From Tetrahymena thermophila SB210 (taxonomy: Eukaryota > Ciliophora > Oligohymenophorea > Hymenostomatida > Tetrahymenidae): a DNA stretch of 64,000 nucleotides. Positions 12,456 through 23,766 of the stretch are shown one piece after another; positions within the stretch are counted from its first letter, which is position 1, and every line of letters begins with the position of its first letter. The stretch spans positions 62,001 through 126,000 of the forward strand of contig NW_002476302.1 of NCBI RefSeq assembly GCF_000189635.1, written 5' to 3'. The notes under the pieces were generated by a model, which saw only the letters and a program-made list of their open reading frames with translations, searched no databases and was not told where the DNA came from. The translations under genes were made by a program, and so were the position numbers.

Positions 12456-15319
12456 TCAATAAAGATTTTAGAGTTTTTTTTCTGAATCACTTGAATTAGA
12501 TGTTAAAAAAGAAGAATCAATACTACTTTAGAGGCTTTAAGATTTATTTTCATTAATACTTCCTATTTCACTAAGTTAAATAGAGAAGATTTAATTATTT
12601 TGTAATTTTGGTATTTTATTTTTATTAATTGAGAAAATGTTGTGATTGGAATTAGAGTTGTATTCCTCTTTTAGCTCGTTTATTTATATAATTTATTATT
12701 TTTACTCACTTTCTTTGTTTTATGTTGGATCAATTAGTAAAATTGAATTTTTTTATTTTGATTAGTCAAAAACTGTAAAATTGGTATTACTGCTTTAGTT
12801 ATTATTCATATTACTGTTTCCGTTTAAGTTAGTATCATTCAGGGCGTTAAGAATAAATTGGCTGTTTAAAGGCTCAGAACCTCTCGATTTGCTTTACTAG
12901 CTTTGCTTATAAGGACTAATTACTGGTGAAGGATTTAGTGATGAAACAGATATTCTAGGTATTCCAGCAATTGAACCTAATGAAAATCTAGAGTTGGCTC
13001 TATATTTTTTATAGCTTTACAGGAATTTTAATTCATTTAACTTTTCTTCCCTAATCTTAAACATCGAAGGGTTTTATCTTTCAAATCCGAATGGGCTAAT
13101 TTGTAGTTATCTCAATGGATCTATTTGTTTAATCAATGGTATATTTGAATCACATATTTTGCGTTTATTTAATATTTTAACTATTGGAGCTAATTATATG
13201 TTGAATAATACTAAAAGGCACAGGATTACTAAAGTAATTTCAATACATTTTATTGTTTGTATTATTTATGATGATGAATATGTAATAGAATCGTTTGAAA
13301 ATTTAATTTGGTCAATTTAAATTAAACAACATAATTTTAAAATATAGATAATCAACCAGATTATACTATTAATTATGTTAATAATATTATCTGAAGATTC
13401 CTTAAAAGGTCTTAAATATGCTAATACTATCAAATATATTGATTCTACCAGAAAAATACTGCAGAGCTAAGCAAGATACATACTCTGGAGAGATACAACA
13501 AGCAAAGGTATAACAATTACCTCTTTAAAAATAATAGAGAGATTATAATTTTTCTGTATCCATGTAGCGCTGTAACATCCGCTTTAGATCAAATTTTGAT
13601 TTATATCTTAAATTGAAATAGTTTCTTAATAATCTAAAATTATCTATTAGTTATTATTTTATTTGTATAAAAAGATTAAAATTGAAACAACTATGAGAGA
13701 ATTCACTATTACTAATACGATTTTCAAAGCAAAAAGACTATCGTTACTTAAACTTTGAGAGCTAATACAAGAATACACAATTTGTAGTATAACTCCTATC
13801 AGCATCACCTAAGTAGATATTATTAAAAGCTATATGAACACTCCACAAATATATTTTTTATAAGCTTCCAATATGCTATTTTATTTTTTAACCACCAATT
13901 AAATAATTTTGTATGTTAAAAATAAGTAAATAATTGCAAGCATAGCTCCTGAAGATGATAGTATGATATTTCCTTCAGCACTATTTTCATTGAATGAATA
14001 ATTAATTTGTGATTAGCTTTCACTTGATTTGAAAGGTATGTTTACCCAACTGGTGGATTTTAATATCTTGAATGGATTAATATCTATTAATAAATATAAA
14101 TTATTTAAAATTTTGGTAATTATGTGTTAATAGATGTAAGAAATAATTAAACAAGTATGTATTATAATCAAATAATAAATTAAAGTTAGTTAGTTGGTTT
14201 TACATTTGAATATTTCGAACAATCTTGACGTCTTTATGTTGGAGGAAGTGACTGATATTAAATTTAAAAAAAATATTTTTGATAATCCAAATAAAGTGTT
14301 TAGCAGGATTAAGTTCTTAGCTTTTAAGCAAGATAAGGCAATGCTTAGAGTGAATGAAGAAAGTAGTAAAAAATTTGCTAAACAAACAATAGTGGTAACA
14401 GCTGATTCACTATAATTTATGAGTTAGATATCAGTTATGCATTTGCCGTCATAATTATAATATTACTGCTTGCATATTTTGCATTAATCTTAAATTTCGC
14501 ACACTAAGCAATTAGAATTCTAATTTTAACACGCAGTTTGGAATGTTAGAATCCTTTCTTATTTTTTAACATTTTTAATGTCTTCCTAATTATGATTGAT
14601 TATATTTAATTTATAATTATCATAAGATAAGCTATTTTATTATTTCTATTTTTATTAAGACTGCTTAAATGAAAATTTCTAGAATAAAATATTCTGCATG
14701 TCAGATTTTATTTGTGAAATATCTTGTTGATTTATTTTTGATTATATTATGCAGTGCACATAAATAAATTATTAACCATCAAAAATGCAATTAATTTAAT
14801 ATTCTTAATTAATTTCAAAAGATAATTTTGTGGCAGATATTTTTTGCAATAACTAATCTGATCTATTTGTCTTATTATTAAATGCAATAGAATGCATCTA
14901 TTCCATTAATTTTTATAGCTGAAACATATTTTAGATATCTAATCTGTTTTCTAATTTATTAAAAAAAACTATTAAAATATTTGAAAAGGAAAATATCTCT
15001 TACCATCAAATTCATTATTAACTGCGTTTATGCTAAAGATCCTTTGAATATTTTGAAAATTTTCATTTTAATCGGAAACAGTTATTAATTGTTAGAAATT
15101 AATTTAATTTATTTTTATGTTAAGATAGTTGAAAAAAGCATTTATTTCCTCTTATTTTTTTTCATCAACTAGCAGCGAGTTTTACTATTTTTTCTCTAAC
15201 TATTCATATGCTATAATATTACAAATTGCTAACGTCTAGTTATTTAGCCCCTATTTATACCTGCAAGAGTATGCCATTTATTTAAAAGGCGAAAATTAAT
15301 TTTTTTATAAGCTCTTCAT
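12456..15319 (-). CDS. Multi-pass membrane protein with short Cys-rich segment, 5' end unresolved
   Basis: Two exons are well supported: 15319-15004 and 14938-12456 on the minus strand, joined across a 65-nt GT..AG intron (phase 1), giving at least 932 residues to TGA at 12458-12456. A Cys-rich segment (NCLVCEIQDQCKICK, then YYNYDGKC) is followed by eight or more hydrophobic segments, for example VCLANFLLLSSFTLSIAL, FALKIVLVIVNSLIVVSIL and EITLVILCLLVLFNI. The tail is Ser/Asn/Gln-rich and probably cytoplasmic. This Cys-rich-then-polytopic design is common in large ciliate surface proteins. The ATG at 15319 is only the best in-frame candidate: the frame stays open upstream and no signal peptide is visible, so earlier exons are likely. 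The gene converges on the first M1 peptidase, 284 nt away. Function unknown. Confidence 0.7.
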
Positions 15320-16279
15320 AGAAAGTGAATTAATTTCTTTTTTTAAAATAAGTTGATGAATAAATTTATTTTGATAAGATTTAAATGAAATTATTTATTA
15401 CTCGAAAATAATAAAAAAAGAGACAGTAGTATGTACATTAAGTATTAATATTGATTGAATTATTATTAAAATATAAGAAATATCATTTAAATTTCTATTT
15501 CTTTATTTATTTTTTTTCCTTTATTAATTTTTGAGAAAAAAATTTTTTATTAAAACAAAAGAATTCAATCAATATTAATTAATGTTTTACTTAATTTAAA
15601 CTTAATTACAAGATAATCATTTATTAATTTTATTAAGATAAGTTATTATTTAATTTAATTTTAATCTTTGGAGTAAATAACTTAGATAATTTCACTAATA
15701 TTTTACTAATCTTATTAATTAATACCACCAACAAATTAGTAATTTTGTAGATAATTTATTTTTATTTACTACAAAGACAAAAATAATATATTTAAAGGGA
15801 GAAAAAATATTCAAGAAAGAACTATCATCAAATATTACTATTGCTAGAATTTAATTTTTAGGAGAATTTATTTCTTCTATTTCAACTAATATTATCTTTG
15901 TAAGATTACATCTTTCCTTAATAAATTCCAAAATAATTGTATTTATTTTTGCTATTTTAGCCAATCAATTTATGATTATTATTTTTTTATTGAAATCTTT
16001 AGCCACTCTTTTTATTCACAGTTACTTTGTGTCATATTAAAAATTCTTTCTTAGTTTTTCTTAGTTTAGATTATGAGATGCTATCAGCTTTTATTGTTTG
16101 TAATTTGATTCATTCATAGTAAGTTTTCGTTTTGAATTTATTTTATAATCTATATTACTCCCCACTTCATTCCTATTTAGTGAGTTTAAATTTTTTTGGA
16201 TTACATTAAGCAATATGCGATAATATGCTTTCAAATATTTCGAATGATGCTCATTTTTTAAATTTGATTTTCTTAGCAA
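15320..16279 (-). other. Possible upstream exons of the membrane protein
   Basis: On the minus strand the frame remains open for about 100 codons above 15319. A second open segment at about 15955-15696 has coding-like composition (for example IEEINSPKNQILAIVIFDD) and ends at a GTAAAA donor. A further open segment starts at ATG 16279 (MLRKSNLKNEHHSKYLKAYY) and ends near a GTAACT donor at about 16027. I could not join these convincingly: the obvious acceptors give conflicting frames, and one join gives a short separate reading frame ending near 15882. Treat as candidate exons only. Confidence 0.3.
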
Positions 16280-17631
16280 ATAAATTTAGCTAAAAGATTT
16301 TTGAAAATATAATTTTATATTTAATCAATCATTCATCCTAAAAATACATTTTCAAAATTTTTAACATTATTTTAATAGTACTAAAAAATGTAATCTAAAA
16401 AACATACAGAATTTCACTTTAATCTCTAAAAAAAAAATTTAGTATATTTTATTATTATATTTAAAGATATTTATTAATAGCGATACTCTTTTTGTTTCAT
16501 TATTATTATCTTACTCTAAATTTTATGTTAAACAAAATTTTTTTTAAATTATCATGAATTTATGAGAAATTAATTAATGTAAATAATATATAAGTAATAT
16601 TTAATTTAATTAAATATTATTATTAAAATTAAATTAAATATTATTATTAAAATTAAATTAAATATTATTATTAAAATTATAAAATTAAATTAAATACAGA
16701 TAGATAGTGATGTTCCTGATTTTTTTAACAAGTAATTAAATTGAAACAATCTTTATACTGTTAATTTAAAATCTTACTGCTTTTCACTTTTATAAAATCA
16801 TATACTAATAAAATTTATTCATTAACTTTAAATAACTTTCAATATTTCTCTTATAGCTAATTTTGAAATATTATATTCTAAAATATCACTAAGAATTCTG
16901 AATTAATATTATTACATAAAATGTTAAATTAATTATTTTATTTGATGTATAAAATTTCAAGATTTATTTTGTAAGTTTAATATTTTTAAAACAATTATTA
17001 CCAAATCAATTTAAGCTTATTTATTTAATTAGCAAATATTAGTTTTTTTTTATTAAATTTAATAATTTTTTTTAAGTTAGATGAAGAAATCTATTAAAAA
17101 ATAGTATTCACATCAACTGTTTTTCTCATTTTAAATAATAATAAATAAATTATTTCTATTTTAATTTCTTTTATAAAAATAAATGAATAAACAAATATCC
17201 ACAGAATCATCTATGATATTTAACTATTCAATATTAAAAAATACTAAGTACAGGTACAAAATATTTTTAAACTAACATGTTACTATATAAAAAGAATAAC
17301 ATTGTTATAATTAAAATTAGATGAAGATAAATGTTTTAGGAAAACGACCAATTGTAAAATAAAATATCAGAATTAAATTAATTAATTATTTGTAAAAATA
17401 TTAAAATGTCATTCAAATCTAACTCTTTACAAATTTATATTAAACTATACATATCATATCATATCCAAAGTACTTCAACATATTAACAGACAATTATTTT
17501 TTTTAGTACCCTCTATAATCGTATGAATTCACATCAGTAATTATGTATGTCTATCTATCTAATAGACTTGAATATTTTAATTAACTTTATATTTTTTTAA
17601 ATTTTAACATTAAATAAGGATAATATGTTAA
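16280..17631. other. AT-rich intergenic region
   Basis: Very AT-rich, no coding-like frame on either strand. It contains the 24-nt tandem repeat listed separately and borders the 319-bp duplication. Confidence 0.55.
16611..16690. repeat. 24-nt tandem repeat, about three copies
   Basis: Unit TAAATATTATTATTAAAATT plus AAAT is repeated at 16611, 16635 and 16659, the last copy ending imperfectly. It lies in non-coding DNA. Confidence 0.85.
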
Positions 17632-18269
17632 TGAAAATAATTAAATAAATTATTATTAAAAAAAGAAAGAATGAATGAATTTTAAACATAAATTTAAATA
17701 AGCTATTTATTTTTAGTGATTTATGAATTAATTACAATTTATTTTAACATAATTTATATTAATTTTATTACATAAAATATCTCAAAATATTGAATTATTT
17801 ATTCTAATATATTCTATTCAAATTGAAAAACCATGTTTATTTAATGGTATTTTATAAAAGAAATTATTTACTCTATATTTTCCTCTTTAAAAAGAATTAT
17901 AAAAAAAGATAAATTGATTTATAAATAGAAAGATATAATTTAACAAAATCTGAAAATAATTAAAAAAATTATTTTTAAAAAAAGAAAGAATGAATGAATT
18001 TTAAACATAAATTTAAATAAGCTATTTAATTTTAGTGATTTGTGAATTAATTACAATTTATTTTAACATAATTTATATTAATTTTATTACATAAAATATC
18101 TCAAAATATTGAATTATTTATTCTAATATATTCTATTCAAATTGAAAAACCATGTTTATTTAATGATATTTTATAAAAGAAATTATTTACTCTATATTTT
18201 ACTCTTTAAACAGAATTCTAAAAAAAGATAAATTGATTTATAAATAGATAGATATAATTTAACAAAATC
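17632..18269. repeat. 319-bp direct tandem duplication upstream of the second M1 peptidase
   Basis: Copy 1 is 17632-17950 and copy 2 is 17951-18269, with a constant offset of 319 nt and only a few mismatches (mostly near the left end and scattered substitutions). The right end of copy 2 stops two bases before the start codon of the downstream peptidase gene. The duplicated segment therefore contains the 5' untranslated and proximal promoter region of that gene in two copies. High identity in freely drifting AT-rich DNA suggests a recent event or conversion. Confidence 0.9.
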
Positions 18270-18271
18270 AT

Positions 18272-20454
18272 ATGAACCTAAAATATAAAGCAATTATTCT
18301 TTTATTAGCAGGTTTAGCTGCTAGCTTTGTGCTTATAAATAGCATACATAAAAAAGAGTATGACGATTCACTGGGAGTCAGAGTTCCTTATGTTGATCAG
18401 ACTAGTTACTCCAACTTACTAGAAATTAAAACCACTCACTTCCATTTAGACATTTAACTTGATTTTTCATTAAATTAAATTAATGGAACATAAACACTAT
18501 TCATGACAGCAACTAGAAGTGGCGCTAGTCATCTTGATTTAGATATTGATGGAATATAGGTATAATAAGTCAGAGAAGAAAGTTAAGGTGAGCTAAAATT
18601 TGTAGTTAACTATCCTAAAGAAGTAGTAACTGGTGAACAGTTGTCCATTTCTCTAAAAGAACCTCTAATTAAAGGAAAATAATATATTTTCTACATAGAT
18701 TATTCGGTTTAGAATTCTTCAGCATCATCATGGTTGACTCCATAATAAACAGCTTCCAAAATTTTACCGTAATTATTAATCTAATTGAAACCAAATAATA
18801 TTTTATTTCAATACCAATTGCATATTTTAATTAACTAACAACTTACATTTTGATAGATAATTTCTATTAGAAAGTTTAGTAAGTGGGTTTAATACAAAGT
18901 AAAAGTTAAAGATTAATGATAATAAATAACTTTTTAAAAATAATAGTTACTTATTTACTTAGTGTGAATCAACATATTGCAGAAGTTTAGCACCATTCTA
19001 GGACTCTCCCTATATCAAATCTACTTATTCTGCTAATGTAACTGTTTAGGATCCAATAAACATATTTTTAAGTGCTAATTTAACCTCAAAAATACCTCAC
19101 CCAACTTTAAAAGACTACTCTATTTACTCTTTTAGAATGGATATTCCTATACCTTCTTATCTTTTCACTATTGTAGCTGGTAATGTAGTCCTTTAAATGA
19201 TAGGTGAAAGAACTGGTGTTATTAGTGAACCTACTCACATTTAGGCATATGCAAACGAATTGAGTGATTTAGAACTGTATTTGTAAACTTTAGAAAATTA
19301 CACTATTCCTTACACATGGGGTAACTATCAAATTGTTATACTACCTCCTAGTTTCCCATTCGGAGGTATGGAAAATCCACTAGTTACATTTGCTTCTCCT
19401 TCAATAATTGTAGGTGATAAAAGTGGTGTTTAAGTTGCCATCCACGAAATTGCTCATAGTTGGTTTGGAAATTTAGTTACTTTGCTTAATTGGAGAAATG
19501 TGTGGATTAATGAAGGTTTAACTGTTTATCTTGAACGTTAAGCAAATTTAATTTTAGGAGGAGAAGATAATTATCTTATTGATTCTTATGTTGGAAATAA
19601 TACTTTGATGGATGACATGAATGGATATGGACTTAATAGTAACTATACTTCTTTGCATCCTTTCGTTAAAGGAACAAATCCAGATGATTCCTTTTCTAAC
19701 GTTCCTTATGAAAAAGGTTTTTAATTTGTAGCCTACCTAGAGACTGTTGTTGGTAAAGAATTCTTGCAAGGCTTTTTGCGCTCTTATTTGCAAAAATTCA
19801 AATATCAAAGTATTGATCATGTCACATTCCGTGAATTTTTCACTGAATACTTGATTCTCAATAACCCTAGAAAGGCATCCAAGATCTTAACTCAAATAAA
19901 TTGGGATGCTTGGATTAATGGAGTTGGCTTACCTCCTGTCATTCTGAACTTCACAACCCCAATAGTCCCTGAAACATAATAATTAGCAAAAGATTATATA
20001 AGGTATTCTGATTTTGTTTAAATGTTTTTTTAATAAAATTTAAATAATATATTAAAATAGTTTAAATGGAACTGCATCTCCTAGCAATTACGATTTCTTC
20101 AACTAAATCACCTTAAATGCAAAGACTATATTTTTGTAATATCTATTTGATAATTTAAGTTCAGTGAACACAGCTATCATTTAAAGAATCGATTAAGACT
20201 ACTAACTCTCCAACAGCACTAACATGGAACTCTAATGGAGATGGTATAGAGTAACAATCAAGGTCGGTTATAATGCTAATATTGAATAAATTCATTCCTT
20301 CCTTGGAAGTATTGGAAGATTAAAAATGATATCACCAGTTTACTAAGCTTTAGTTGAGACAAATTAAAAAGCTTTAGCATAGCAATATTTCAATGAATAC
20401 TAAAACTTTTATCATCCTATCGCTGTAATTGCTATCAAAAAGATTGTCTAATGA
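18272..20454 (+). CDS. M1-family zinc aminopeptidase (leukotriene A4 hydrolase-like), paralogue 2
   Basis: Exons 18272-18768, 18947-20002 and 20061-20454 give 648 residues and end at TGA. Both introns (178 and 58 nt, phase 2) sit at exactly the same protein positions as in the paralogue at 10 kb, so the pair arose by duplication after the introns were present. The N-terminus [19 protein letters not shown] is a signal peptide or anchor. Key motifs: GGMENP, zinc site [10 protein letters not shown] with the first His at residue 332 and the third ligand in [15 protein letters not shown], and [13 protein letters not shown] near the C-terminus. All expected catalytic residues are present. The substrate is not predictable; secretion or a lysosome-like location is inferred from the N-terminus. 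A TAA codon (Gln) precedes the TGA. Upstream is a 319-bp tandem duplication. Confidence 0.93.
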
Positions 20455-21686
20455 GTACTCACTTGAACGAAAAATAATAAATAAAGCATTAATAAAAGTA
20501 TTAAATTTTATTTTAGCTTTATTTAAGTTCTTATAAAAGAATTTTAAATATTTTGTATCAATTTTACACAACAGACTAAAATTATTAATTTAAAAAAACA
20601 AAGGTTTATTTATAATTTATGAATAGCTAAAACCATACTTATAATTTTTGTAACAAAAAAAGATTTATTTGCTAATTATCTTTAAATAAAGTTTATGAAT
20701 ATTTTACAGTCTTTTCTAAACTATAAATGTATTTTTGTACTTCTTATCCTTTTAAAAAAATTCTTATTACTGTTGTTTCTTTGTTAATACCTGTTTTAAA
20801 ATTTAGATTCTAAAATGATTCCTAACACTCTTGTCAAAATAATTTTTTGGAATAAAAAATACAAAAAACTATTACATTAATCTTTGTTGATTAGCATTTT
20901 AAATTTAATAAAAATTGAAATAAAATAATATATGTTAAAATTTGAGTTCAAGAGATTTGGACTTAGACTTAATTAATTTGATATTGAGAAGATTTTGATT
21001 AAAACTTCTATCTGGAATATTTAGTACTTAAGTGTGTGGTGAATTAGTTTTTAAGTAAAATAGACTATTTAAAAAATTAAATTCAACTGATAACTATTTA
21101 TTTAATGTGATAAATCTATTTCAACAACAAGGTTTTTTTAGGGTTTTAGGCAAAGCTCAATTTAATTATTTACTTGATTATGGAAAACCTTTTTCTTTTA
21201 CATTTAGTTTTTTATTTTTACTCATAAAGATAATTCTCAATAATCTGAAATGTGTTAGCTACGAGCAAGCAAGTTTTTCATTCTTACTCATTCATTATAC
21301 AACTCTAGTTTCTATGGATTCATTTAGTTTTTGAAATAAATATATAAAAAATTTATTTTAAGATAAAACTTTATTGATAGTATTGTAAAACTTTTTCAAA
21401 AAATGGAAGAAGTCAATTTTTTTACAACTTTCATCTATTTTTTTACAATCATTCATTCGTTAGATAAGCTTAATTGTAGGTTTAAAGGAAAACAAGAAAG
21501 AATTTAGACTAATTTATTTTTTAATAAAAGAAAAATTAAATTAAAAATACAGATTAGATCTACCTTATCAGAATTAATTAACGTTTAAGTAACATTCAAA
21601 AATCCCAATTTAAATAGTAGTGTGGTCTACGAGTATTTATTAAAATTATAATAATTAAAAATTTTAGAAAACAAAAGATTTTTAGA
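20455..21686. other. intergenic region
   Basis: AT-rich spacer between two plus-strand genes. A 75-codon frame at 21107-21334 has no coding-like features and is treated as chance. Nothing else is recognised. Confidence 0.55.
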
Positions 21687-22247
21687 ATGGTAACAAAAGT
21701 TTTTGCAACTACTTTGATTTCCTTGCTTTTGATCACTGGAGCCGTATATTACTTCAGCTAAAGTAAAAGTATGCTCAATGACTTCCATGGAAATTTGACT
21801 CCTACTGAACACATGCTTTGCAAGGCTCAACAATTTTAACAGAATGACTACACTTGTATTGATAGTTTTCGTGATATGGAATGCTAACAACATTACTACA
21901 GTTTTCTCAGTCAATACAGATAAAATGAAACTAAATTTTACGAAATTTACAAAAGATAGCCTGAAGATGTAAAGTATGTAGTAGACGGATGGAATAAATC
22001 TTGCAACACTTTCGAGCACTACAGAAGATGTGGAGATGCAGAATACCTATTTACTCACTGCGTCTTTTCAGGACAAGTCTCTGACTGCTCTATTGAAAAC
22101 AGAGAATATATCGAAGCTGCTTGGGAATGCTCAAATGTTCCAGATGGTATTCCTTTCTGGAATGTAGATCTCTACTCTGCTAATTGCATGACTGGAATCG
22201 TTCATTTGGCTAAAGGTTCTTTGGCTGAAGCTTTAGCTTGTAAATGA
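21687..22247 (+). CDS. Small Cys-rich secreted or membrane-anchored protein
   Basis: Single exon of 186 residues, ATG at 21687 to TGA at 22245-22247. The N-terminus (VFATTLISLLLITGAVYYF, residues 5-23) is a signal peptide or signal anchor. The remainder is hydrophilic with ten cysteines at residues 45, 57, 66, 106, 115, 125, 134, 148, 167 and 185, an even number that fits disulphide pairing outside the cytosol. Codon use is noticeably less AT-rich than the flanks (TGC, TAC, TTC, GAC frequent), which suggests a well-expressed gene. The opposite strand is open by chance over part of it, but the Cys pattern and codon use favour this strand. I do not recognise the family. Five consecutive intramolecular disulphides are an inference only. 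Confidence 0.85.
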
Positions 22248-22676
22248 GCTAGCTGAATAACAGACATTTTATATATTAAAATAAGATACAGTCAATATTT
22301 GATTTATTATTATATAATTATAAAATAATATATATTAATTTTGTGCTTAAAAATAGTATTTTCTTTTATAAATTGTCATTTTTTAATTTTAAACTTATTT
22401 TTAAAGCAATGAATTGTAACCTCAAGTTTTTTTTAATAATTACCATAAAATACATACATGATTTTTTATGAAGAAATATTTTTACTCATTAACACGAAAA
22501 GTATAATAGTTATATTTTTAAATTCCTATTAACTGAAAAATAAATAATATTAACTAAAACTGAAAAAATTAATAATAAAAAATAATTTATTATCATCAAA
22601 GACAAGCTTAATAGAAAATATAATAAAAATGATTTATTTTATATACATGCTTTTATGCTTGACTTCATAACATCAG
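22248..22676. other. intergenic region
   Basis: AT-rich spacer between convergent genes; nothing recognised. Confidence 0.55.
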
Positions 22677-23054
22677 TCATAAAAATCTCACTAAAAATAG
22701 GCCAAAAAAGTGAAAACCTATTTAAAATAACAGAAGAAATATTTAAATAGAGTCTTGAGAAATAAGTAATTGCATAAAATGTTTGTTTTATGAAATTAAA
22801 CAGTTATAAATTGAAATATAACTACTCCAATCAAATAGAAAATGTTAAACATTAGCATCATGTTGCAATTAACTTTATTTTCTCTTTTAGAGATTAATCT
22901 GATTCACTTCCATCACTAGTTATATTTTATAAATTAATTTACTATTGCTGAGCTGACTTCTTTTCATTAGCAAGATACCCTATTCTAATCTACTCACTTT
23001 TTATCCAATATTATCATTTACTTCATTTATATTTGGATTTTGGTGATTCTGCAT
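22677..23054 (-). CDS. Small Gln/Asn-rich reading frame, copy 1 (possibly decayed)
   Basis: 125-residue frame, ATG at 23054 to TGA at 22679-22677. Its start (MQNHQNPNINEVNDNIGQK) matches by eye part of the frame at 32.2-32.6 kb (ILNHQNPNTNQLNDNVGEK), and the flanking DNA just upstream is also alike. In the 32-kb copy this segment is preceded by about 20 more residues from an upstream ATG. The equivalent ATG here, at 23110, is in another frame, so an indel separates the two parts and this copy may be a decaying one. After the matching start the two proteins diverge and this one ends in a hydrophobic tail. It lies about 0.7 kb downstream of kinase-MORN gene A, as copy 2 lies downstream of gene D. 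Function unknown. Confidence 0.4.
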
Positions 23055-23592
23055 TTTTTGTTTTATTTTTACTTTTTTAGATAATTTTTTGAAATTAATT
23101 ATTAAAACATTAAAAAAAATAAAATTATTACTTTGATGTAAGAAATATTTCTCTTTTTTATTTTCTTTTTGAAAATCTATTAGAAAATATAAATTATAAA
23201 TTGAAAAACACGAAAATTAATTAGAAGAAAAAAATGATACTGCTCAGCTTATCTAAGTAAATAACAAAAGAAATAAGTTAGGTATTCATTAAAATCCTTT
23301 CTTATTTTGCAAATATTGTTAGTTTTTTCTAAATTATTATAAACTAAAGTTAAAAATCTAAAATAAACTATTAAATATTAATTGCTTGATTAAAATATTT
23401 TGAGATAATTTTTAGAAATTCCATAAAATTTTTTATACCAAAAATTTATTTTATTATTAAAATTAATTTAAAAATGATGAGTTCTAAAAATAAAATTTAA
23501 AAAAACACTAGAACATTAAAACATATTTTTAGGTTTATAATTAAATCTTAAATTTTATTAGATAAAAAAACTTTTTTGGTCATATTTTAGTG
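23055..23592. other. intergenic region downstream of kinase-MORN gene A
   Basis: AT-rich. The part near 23100-23170 resembles 32640-32700. Nothing else is recognised. Confidence 0.5.
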
Positions 23593-23766
23593 TCATGTCA
23601 TATTCGCTATAAAATAAATTCCTTTTCCATTAAAATTACCATTTTAGAACTATCCTTCATAATTATGACCTTTTCTTGATTCTAAAATTCCAAAACCATA
23701 AAATATATCATTTATCCATTCACATTCATATTTCTTTGAGATATTTATTTAACTTTTATAAAGTAT
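23593..23766 (-). pseudogene. Relic MORN repeats beyond the TGA of kinase-MORN gene A
   Basis: In the same frame as gene A and directly after its TGA, the sequence still encodes recognisable but eroded MORN repeats: ISKKYECEWINDIFYGFGIL, then [18 protein letters not shown]. It then loses frame relative to the intact repeats and reaches another TGA at 23595-23593. This shows the ancestral array was longer. Confidence 0.75.

Noticed and set aside
21107-21334. 75-codon plus-strand frame rich in Phe and Leu
   Set aside because: No homologue, no motif, isolated in spacer; chance frame in AT-rich DNA.
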